64,000 bases of DNA from assembly GCF_900156415.1 (NCBI RefSeq), contig NZ_FTNM01000003.1:124001-188000 (forward strand), given 5' to 3'. Below the pieces are notes generated by a model. The model worked only from the letters and a program-made list of their open reading frames with translations, did no database searches and was not told the origin of the DNA. This document shows positions 58,443-64,000 of the stretch, in pieces. Numbering within the stretch: position 1 is the first letter of the stretch; every line of letters begins with the position of its first letter. Source of the DNA: Pontibacter lucknowensis. GTDB taxonomy: Bacteria > Bacteroidota > Bacteroidia > Cytophagales > Hymenobacteraceae. The position numbers and the translations under genes are program-made.

Positions 58443-60222
58443 CAGGCTACTATACGGCAGCAAACTGCGGGCATACATGCTGATGCGCCGCACTACCTAT
58501 ACGCTCACCATCGTAGCGATAGGCTTGCTGCTGTATGCCCACGGTGTAGTTACCGATCCGGATACCGTTCAACTGATTTTTTACGCCATCGACGCCATAC
58601 TAGGCGTCTTTGTCGTGATATACCTGCTGCGTATCCTCTATGGTTTTGAGCGGGTCAAGTTTCTGCGGCGAACATGGTTTGAGGGTGCCCTGATGGCCAT
58701 CATTCTGGTCAACCATGTGGGTACTTACCTGTTCGATTTTCCTGTTATCTACAATATTTTTGAAGGTATAGGCATGCCACTCTCGGTGGAGATCTACCGT
58801 GTGCTGGTCTCGCTTTACATGCTCTTGCTACTGGTGATTGAGTTACTCGAAACAAGAGTACACCTCAAAACCCTGCAGGTGAAGCCGGCTGTGACCTTCC
58901 TGATGAGCTTTCTGACGCTCATTTCATTGGGCACAGCTATGTTCATGCTGCCTAAAATGACCAATGACCCGGACGGTATGCGCTTTGTTGACGCGCTCTT
59001 TATGGCGACGAGCGCTTCCTGTATCACCGGCCTGACGGTAGTGGATCCGGGTACTTACTTCACATTTTCGGGGCAGGTTATTCTGCTATTGCTGGTGCAG
59101 CTGGGTGGTTTGGGTGTGATGACATTTGCTACCTTCTTTGCCACGCTCATGCGCCAGGGGATAGGTATAAAACAGCACGTGGCCATGTTTGAGATCATGG
59201 AAAGTGAGTCTATCTCTTTCACAAAGGGCTTGCTCCGCAAACTGATCATCATGACGCTGTCCATCGAGGCCATCGGAGCTGTGATTGTTTTTGCAACGTG
59301 GAGTAATGAAGTTGAATTTGTAGGCCTTGGCAGTAAGATATTCTTCTCCATATTTCATGCCGTGTCTGGTTTTTGTAATGCTGGCTTTTCTTTGTTTCCG
59401 GAGGGCCTGTACAGTAATCCGCTGCAGGGCGCCTATGTACTTCATCTAACCATCGCTGCTCTGGTTATATTAGGCGGTATAGGTTTTCCCACTATCATTG
59501 ATGTACTATCGCCAAGAGCCATGCGTGCCCGTATGGATATGCCATGGCGTAACTGGAAAATGATGACACGTGTAACCGTGTATTCTTCGGCCGCCCTGCT
59601 GGCCTTCGGTACAATCACTTTTTTCCTGCTGGAGTACTTCAATACACTCTCGCACCTGAACTTTGCGGAGGCGCTTATCACGTCTTTTTTTCAATCGGCA
59701 ACCACCCGTTCTTCCGGATTTAACACCGTGGATACCTCCGCCATTTCCGTGCCGGCTTTGCTGATCATGATGATGCTGATGTTTATCGGTGCCTCGCCGG
59801 GCTCGATGGGGGGTGGTATAAAAACGACTACTTTTACAGTGATCATCCTGTCGGTTTGGACGACCATCGTGGGCAAGCGAAATATTGAAATCGGAAAACG
59901 CACCATTCCGCACTCGGTGTCTTACAAGGCTTTTGCTGTGTTTACCTTTGCGGTTGGCTTCAATATTTTGTTCCTGATCATTCTGTCTATATCTGATGCC
60001 CAGTTCGACATACTGCGACTGGCATTCGAGCAGGTGTCTGCCTTTGCCACCGTGGGGCTGAGTACAGGTATAACGGCCGGTCTTTCGGATGTAGGAAAAA
60101 CAGTGATCATCCTGTCAATGTACATCGGGAGAGTGGGAACGCTTACGCTGGCGCTAGCTATCAGCACACGGGCTACTTCTACCGCGTACAAGTACCCGGA
60201 TACACATTTGGCGATTGGTTAA
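58423..60222 (+). CDS. trkH: TrkH-type potassium uptake protein, copy 1
   Basis: A 599-residue inner-membrane K+ channel-like subunit. The N-terminal 160 residues (four to five spans, absent from short KtrB proteins) precede the four-fold pore region: filters around SASCITGLTVVD, SGFCNAGFSLF, TTRSSGFNTVD and ATVGLSTGITAGLS keep the key Gly in each. GSMGGGIKTTTF is the loop before the last repeat. It normally needs a TrkA/KtrA regulatory subunit, not seen in this window. The start MNTEQLNRLLYGSKLRAY is fixed by the second copy. It overlaps hldE1 by 20 nt. Confidence 0.94.
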   Translation: MNTEQLNRLLYGSKLRAYMLMRRTTYTLTIVAIGLLLYAHGVVTDPDTVQLIFYAIDAILGVFVVIYLLRILYGFERVKFLRRTWFEGALMAIILVNHVGTYLFDFPVIYNIFEGIGMPLSVEIYRVLVSLYMLLLLVIELLETRVHLKTLQVKPAVTFLMSFLTLISLGTAMFMLPKMTNDPDGMRFVDALFMATSASCITGLTVVDPGTYFTFSGQVILLLLVQLGGLGVMTFATFFATLMRQGIGIKQHVAMFEIMESESISFTKGLLRKLIIMTLSIEAIGAVIVFATWSNEVEFVGLGSKIFFSIFHAVSGFCNAGFSLFPEGLYSNPLQGAYVLHLTIAALVILGGIGFPTIIDVLSPRAMRARMDMPWRNWKMMTRVTVYSSAALLAFGTITFFLLEYFNTLSHLNFAEALITSFFQSATTRSSGFNTVDTSAISVPALLIMMMLMFIGASPGSMGGGIKTTTFTVIILSVWTTIVGKRNIEIGKRTIPHSVSYKAFAVFTFAVGFNILFLIILSISDAQFDILRLAFEQVSAFATVGLSTGITAGLSDVGKTVIILSMYIGRVGTLTLALAISTRATSTAYKYPDTHLAIG

Positions 60223-60238
60223 GCTTGTGTTAGCTTTG
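60207..60238 (+). promoter_or_regulatory. Promoter TTTG-N20-TAGCTTTG for trkH copy 2
   Basis: The -33 TTTG (60207-60210) and -7 TAGCTTTG (60231-60238) are spaced 20 nt, a full match to the Bacteroidota consensus. It starts inside the end of trkH copy 1 and lies 18 nt before the second ATG. Confidence 0.7.
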
Positions 60239-60256
60239 AGACTTCAACTTCACTAA

Positions 60257-62056
60257 ATGCGCACAGAAGAGCTAAACAGGTTGCTTTATGGGAGTAAGCT
60301 CAGAGCTTACGCCCTGATGCGGCGAACCACCTACCTGCTTACCCTTATTTCGGTTGGCCTGCTAATTTATGCGCATGGCATTGCACAGAAACCAGCGACG
60401 ATACAGCTGCTCTTTAATGCGATTGATGCCATCCTGTCAATATTCGTAATCATATACCTGCTGCGCATCCTCTATACCTTCGAGCGGAAGAAGTTCCTGA
60501 GGCGCACCTGGTTCGAAGGCCTGCTGATGGCAATCATCCTGATTAACGAGGTGAGCACCTACGGACTGCAGGAATCAGCGATCTATACCTTCTTCGAAAG
60601 CATCGACATACCACTTTCCGTAGAGGTATACCGGGTGGTCGTGTCGCTGTTTATGCTGCTGCTGCTGATTATTGAGCTGCTGGAGACACGCGTGCACCTC
60701 AAAACGCTTCAGTTTAAGCCCACGATCTCTTTCCTGTTCAGTTTCCTGTTCCTGATCCTGATAGGTGCAGGGCTGCTCATGATGCCCAACATGATTACCA
60801 CACCGGGCAGTATGCGCTTCATCGACGCCCTCTTCATGGCAGCCAGTGCTTCCTGTGTGACAGGTCTAGCGGTAGTGGATCCGGGAACTTATTTCACTTT
60901 TTCGGGGCAGGTAGTGCTGCTTATGCTTGTGCAGTTGGGTGGTTTGGGCATTCTGACATTTGCCACCTTCTTTGCTACGCTGATGCGGCAGGGCGTAGGT
61001 ATAAAACAGCACGTAGCCATGTATGAGATCATGGAAAGCGAATCGCTGTTCTCCACTAAAAACCTGTTGCGCAAACTGGTCGTGATGACCTTTTCTATAG
61101 AAGCCATTGGAGCTGTGATCATCTTTCTGACGTGGGGACAGGAAGTACAGTTCGAGAGCTTAGGCAGTAAGATTTTCTTCTCGGTGTTTCATGCGGTGTC
61201 GGCTTTCTGTAATGCCGGTTTATCGCTTTTCCCGGAGGGCTTGTATACCGAGGCAGTAAGGTTTTCTTATGTGATGCACCTGACTGTGGCACTCCTGATC
61301 ATTTTTGGAGGCATCGGTTTTCCGACCATTCTCGACGTGCTGTCTCCACAATCGATGCGGGCACGAATGGAAAGGCCCTGGAGAAATTGGCGCCTGCTCT
61401 CCCGTATCACTATTTTCACATCAGCTGCCCTTATTACGATGGGCACGATAGGCTTTTTTATGCTGGAGTATTACAATACCTTGGCGCAACTGAGTTTTGT
61501 GGAAGCTGTGATCGCGTCTTTTTTTCAGGCTGTAACGACCCGTACAGCGGGCTTCAACACACTCGATATTTCAGCGCTGAACGTGCCTACCTTGCTGATG
61601 TTTATTTTCCTGATGTTCATCGGAGCATCTCCGGGTTCTACGGGAGGCGGTATCAAGACAACCACTTTTGCGATTATTCTACTGTCGGTATGGGCAACTA
61701 TACGTGGCAAGCGAAACGTGGAAATTGGCAACCGCACCATACCGCATTTGGTGTCTTACAAAGCCTTCTCGGTGTTTACGTTTGCTGCCATGATCAACAT
61801 TCTGTTTTTGTTCATCCTAACCATCACAGATTCACAGTTCGATATTTTCAGGCTGGCCTTTGAGCAGGTATCGGCATTTGCAACGGTGGGTCTTAGCACA
61901 GGTATAACCGCCGGCCTTTCGGATGCCGGGAAGGGTGTCATCATCGTGTCGATGTTTATGGGCAGGGTCGGTACGCTAACCCTCGCCCTGGCCCTGAGCA
62001 CCCGCGCTACCACCACTGCCTACAAATATCCGGAGACCCACGTACCAGTCGGATAA
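60257..62056 (+). CDS. trkH: TrkH-type potassium uptake protein, copy 2
   Basis: A 599-residue paralogue of the preceding gene, exactly the same length and alignable without gaps through the N-terminal extension (MRTEELNRLLYGSKLRAYAL). All four filter glycines are kept (SASCVTGLAVVD, SAFCNAGLSLF, TTRTAGFNTLD, ATVGLSTGITAGLS). Differences cluster in spans and outer loops (for example YFFESIDIPLSVEVY versus FEGIGMPLSVEIY), suggesting two channels with different affinity or regulation rather than a recent duplication. It has its own promoter. No terminator is seen after it; it converges on the porin gene. Confidence 0.94.
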   Translation: MRTEELNRLLYGSKLRAYALMRRTTYLLTLISVGLLIYAHGIAQKPATIQLLFNAIDAILSIFVIIYLLRILYTFERKKFLRRTWFEGLLMAIILINEVSTYGLQESAIYTFFESIDIPLSVEVYRVVVSLFMLLLLIIELLETRVHLKTLQFKPTISFLFSFLFLILIGAGLLMMPNMITTPGSMRFIDALFMAASASCVTGLAVVDPGTYFTFSGQVVLLMLVQLGGLGILTFATFFATLMRQGVGIKQHVAMYEIMESESLFSTKNLLRKLVVMTFSIEAIGAVIIFLTWGQEVQFESLGSKIFFSVFHAVSAFCNAGLSLFPEGLYTEAVRFSYVMHLTVALLIIFGGIGFPTILDVLSPQSMRARMERPWRNWRLLSRITIFTSAALITMGTIGFFMLEYYNTLAQLSFVEAVIASFFQAVTTRTAGFNTLDISALNVPTLLMFIFLMFIGASPGSTGGGIKTTTFAIILLSVWATIRGKRNVEIGNRTIPHLVSYKAFSVFTFAAMINILFLFILTITDSQFDIFRLAFEQVSAFATVGLSTGITAGLSDAGKGVIIVSMFMGRVGTLTLALALSTRATTTAYKYPETHVPVG

Positions 62057-62123
62057 TCGGAGTTTGAGAGTACTGGCATTAAGTCGCTACCTGCCCGAAT
62101 CCTGCATCCAGCCATTCACCAAT

Positions 62124-63218
62124 TCATCTGCTCAGGCGAAGGGCGATGGATGAGAGTAATGTGAAGTTACTGTCAGTTGAACCTGTTTCTATCTCAAAGA
62201 TATTATGCTGCCCTTTCAACCATCTGCCTTCTAGTCGGCAAAGTATGTTTGGGGCCGGACTATAATCTACATTGGCTGATAGACCAGTAGCTCTAAAACT
62301 GCTTTCTCCAGCAGGCGCCGATATAATCACTTCATTCTGGTCTGAGTAATGCTCGGCGCGGGCGGCTACTGCCCACATGTCATGGATCTTGTAGCGTGTA
62401 ATCAACGCCGGACTGTACCAGGTGTGGTAGCGGCGACTACCTTTGTGCTGTTGCTGTATCCCAATATCAAATCCAGCGATCAGGGTGGTTCTTTTCCCTA
62501 AGCCAAACTGCCCATAAACATTGTTGAAGTAGCGCATTCTGCGGGTAGCATCCGGATCGTCGGTACCAATGAAGGTACTCCAGTTCAGAGTCAGGTTGTC
62601 GTGCGGCGCATAGTTAACCTGCGTGCCAAAGGAGGGCAGGGAGTTTCCGGGTAGTCTTCTAATGCGCTGCCAGCCGTTTACGACCAAGGCGGCCAGTGTC
62701 CAGGTAGGAGTGGGGTTAAAAGTCAGTTTGGCTCCGGAGAGGAAGTAGGGTGAGTTCTCAGCCAGAAGGGAACGACTTAAAGTGAGGTTGTCAGTTGAGA
62801 TAGCGCTTTCAAAGCCAATGTGCGACCCCATGATTCCGGCATCCAGCCATATCTTTGCTTGTTTATCAAGCGCTATACCTGCGTTAGCCTCAAACACGTG
62901 GCGCATCACTTCGTCTTCGGCAGCATAATTATCGGAAGCATAAGTGCCAACTTGCAGCGCCAAAGCACCTCTATACCTGCCATGTTCCACAGTAGCCCGG
63001 AGAAGACCTAAGTTCAGATTAAACTCGTTATGGCGGTTGTGGTTATAAAGGAATGGCTGCCGGTAGCCTGCTGTAGGCTTACTGAAATCATAGGCATAAA
63101 AAATGTCGGCAAACCCTTCGAAGCGAACTTCAGGGCTTGCCGACATGGTAGTATCTGTTTGAGCAGACGCAGAGAGGGCACTAAAGAGCAAAATGGCTAA
63201 TATGGTTGCTCTCACCAC
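62124..63218 (-). CDS. BBP2-type outer-membrane beta-barrel porin
   Basis: A 364-residue outer-membrane protein with a signal peptide (cleavage near ASAQT). The opening VRFEGFADIFYAYDFSKPT and LYNHNRHNEFNLNLGLLRATVEHGRYRGALALQVGTY are hallmarks of the BBP2 (OmpL-like porin) family of Bacteroidota. Alternating strands with aromatic ends continue to LLSSIALRLSR. Probably a passive porin for small solutes. It is 18 nt downstream of hemE on the same strand, so it may be co-transcribed with it, though no shared role is obvious. Confidence 0.87.
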   Translation of the reverse strand: MVRATILAILLFSALSASAQTDTTMSASPEVRFEGFADIFYAYDFSKPTAGYRQPFLYNHNRHNEFNLNLGLLRATVEHGRYRGALALQVGTYASDNYAAEDEVMRHVFEANAGIALDKQAKIWLDAGIMGSHIGFESAISTDNLTLSRSLLAENSPYFLSGAKLTFNPTPTWTLAALVVNGWQRIRRLPGNSLPSFGTQVNYAPHDNLTLNWSTFIGTDDPDATRRMRYFNNVYGQFGLGKRTTLIAGFDIGIQQQHKGSRRYHTWYSPALITRYKIHDMWAVAARAEHYSDQNEVIISAPAGESSFRATGLSANVDYSPAPNILCRLEGRWLKGQHNIFEIETGSTDSNFTLLSSIALRLSR

Positions 63219-63236
63219 GGCTTTTCTCTAAATTCT

Positions 63237-64000
63237 CTAATGCTTTATGGCGCTGCTGTATTCCTTCACTGTCTGGATGAAGCATTTCACTTTCTCCGGG
63301 TCAGTATCAGGGTATACGCCGTGACCGAGGTTGGCTATGTGGCGCTGCGGCCCGAACTCCTTCAGCATTTTAATAGTCTCGTGCTGGATGGTATCGAACG
63401 AGCTGTAAAGTAGGCACGGGTCCATGTTGCCTTGCAGGGTCTTATTCGGGCCAACCTGTGCTCTGGACGTCTTGATGTCCATGTTCCAGTCAAGGCCGAT
63501 GGTTTCGCAGTTCAGTCTGCTGAAATCTTCCAGGGCAAAGAAAGCGCCTTTGGCGAATACCGTTACCGGCACGTCGTTGATGGCGTTGCAAATCTCGCTG
63601 ATATATGGCAGGGAGAACTCGCGGTAATGCGCCGGGGTAAGTATACCCGCCCACGAGTCGAACACCTGGATCAGGTTAGCACCCGCTTCTACCTGTGCTT
63701 TCAAGTAGGCGATGGTGGTATCCGTGATCATGCGCAGCATCTGGTGTGCCAGTTTCGGGTTGGTGTACAGTAAACCGCGTGCATGCGAGAATGTCTTGGA
63801 GCCGCTACCCTCTACCATGTAGGCTAGAATAGTCCACGGCGCACCCGCAAAACCGATAAGAGGCACACGTCCGTTCAAGGCTCTTTTAGTCACCTTGATG
63901 GCTTCCAGCACATAACCCAAGTGCTCATGCGGGTCGGCTACACGGAGTCTTGCCAGATCAGCTTCAGTACGGATTGTCTTAGGGAACCATGGTCCGCGCT
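63237..64000 (-). CDS. hemE: Uroporphyrinogen decarboxylase, 5'-truncated by window edge
   Basis: C-terminal 254 residues of HemE, which decarboxylates uroporphyrinogen III to coproporphyrinogen III in haem synthesis. The frame is open to the window edge ([25 protein letters not shown] precedes the first internal start), so the gene begins outside. Diagnostic blocks are [44 protein letters not shown] and [19 protein letters not shown]. About 85 N-terminal residues, including the usual R-P-W-x-x-R-Q-A-G-R signature, are missing from view. Confidence 0.95.
   Translation of the reverse strand, partial: RGPWFPKTIRTEADLARLRVADPHEHLGYVLEAIKVTKRALNGRVPLIGFAGAPWTILAYMVEGSGSKTFSHARGLLYTNPKLAHQMLRMITDTTIAYLKAQVEAGANLIQVFDSWAGILTPAHYREFSLPYISEICNAINDVPVTVFAKGAFFALEDFSRLNCETIGLDWNMDIKTSRAQVGPNKTLQGNMDPCLLYSSFDTIQHETIKMLKEFGPQRHIANLGHGVYPDTDPEKVKCFIQTVKEYSSAIKH

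Overview
The window looks like chromosome from a member of the Bacteroidota, most likely order Cytophagales, family Hymenobacteraceae (Pontibacter- or Hymenobacter-like). The placement is an inference. It rests on a SusC/SusD pair, energy-transducer TonB C-terminal domains, a BlaI/M56 pair, DUF2490 and BBP2-type outer-membrane proteins, and repeated -7 promoter elements of the Bacteroidota form TAnnTTTG upstream of start codons, together with the near absence of Shine-Dalgarno sites. No rRNA, tRNA, CRISPR array or phage is visible.

Positions 1-14100 are a surface-glycan locus read on the + strand. It holds four GT4 glycosyltransferases (the first cut by the window edge), a GNAT protein, an AT-rich polymerase-like membrane protein, a polysaccharide deacetylase, UDP-glucose 6-dehydrogenase, and a complete set matching UDP-N,N'-diacetylbacillosamine synthesis and loading onto lipid (PglC-, PglD-, PglE- and PglF-like). 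Base composition is patchy: the polymerase-like gene is very AT-rich and ugd is very GC-rich. The 3' border carries a small gene for a DUF559 nuclease enclosed by perfect 30-bp inverted repeats, and solo relatives of that repeat lie inside the glycan locus.

Positions 14800-32500 are mainly housekeeping: fumarylacetoacetase, the Nfu/Mrp iron-sulfur pair, DNA primase, RibBA, an ABC-2 exporter, DUF2490 and DUF3267 proteins, an M19 dipeptidase, a cytochrome c-sugar dehydrogenase fusion, an M14 carboxypeptidase, DoxX, a lipoprotein and SurE. Positions 32585-35834 hold a BlaI repressor, an M56 peptidase-TonB_C fusion and a secreted protein with three TonB_C-like repeats, behind a promoter overlapped by four half-sites spaced exactly 10 bp. 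An orphan SusC/SusD pair follows (35908-40373).

Positions 40600-54600 carry a histidine phosphatase, a GT4/CgeB glycosyltransferase pair, a Nudix hydrolase, a HisC-like aminotransferase fused to a bacterial GRAS domain and facing a MarR regulator across a palindromic site, a TerB protein, a serine hydrolase, a giant propeller-amidohydrolase and two poorly known proteins. Positions 55100-64000 hold clpS-recR, an aminotransferase-HldE-kinase-TrkH-TrkH run, a BBP2 porin and the 3' part of hemE.

The strongest leads are the HisC-GRAS fusion with its MarR partner, the DUF559 element with matching dispersed repeats, the BlaI operator/promoter feeding the TonB_C module, several families of intergenic inverted repeats, and an apparent genome-wide excess of GGTATA/TATACC.
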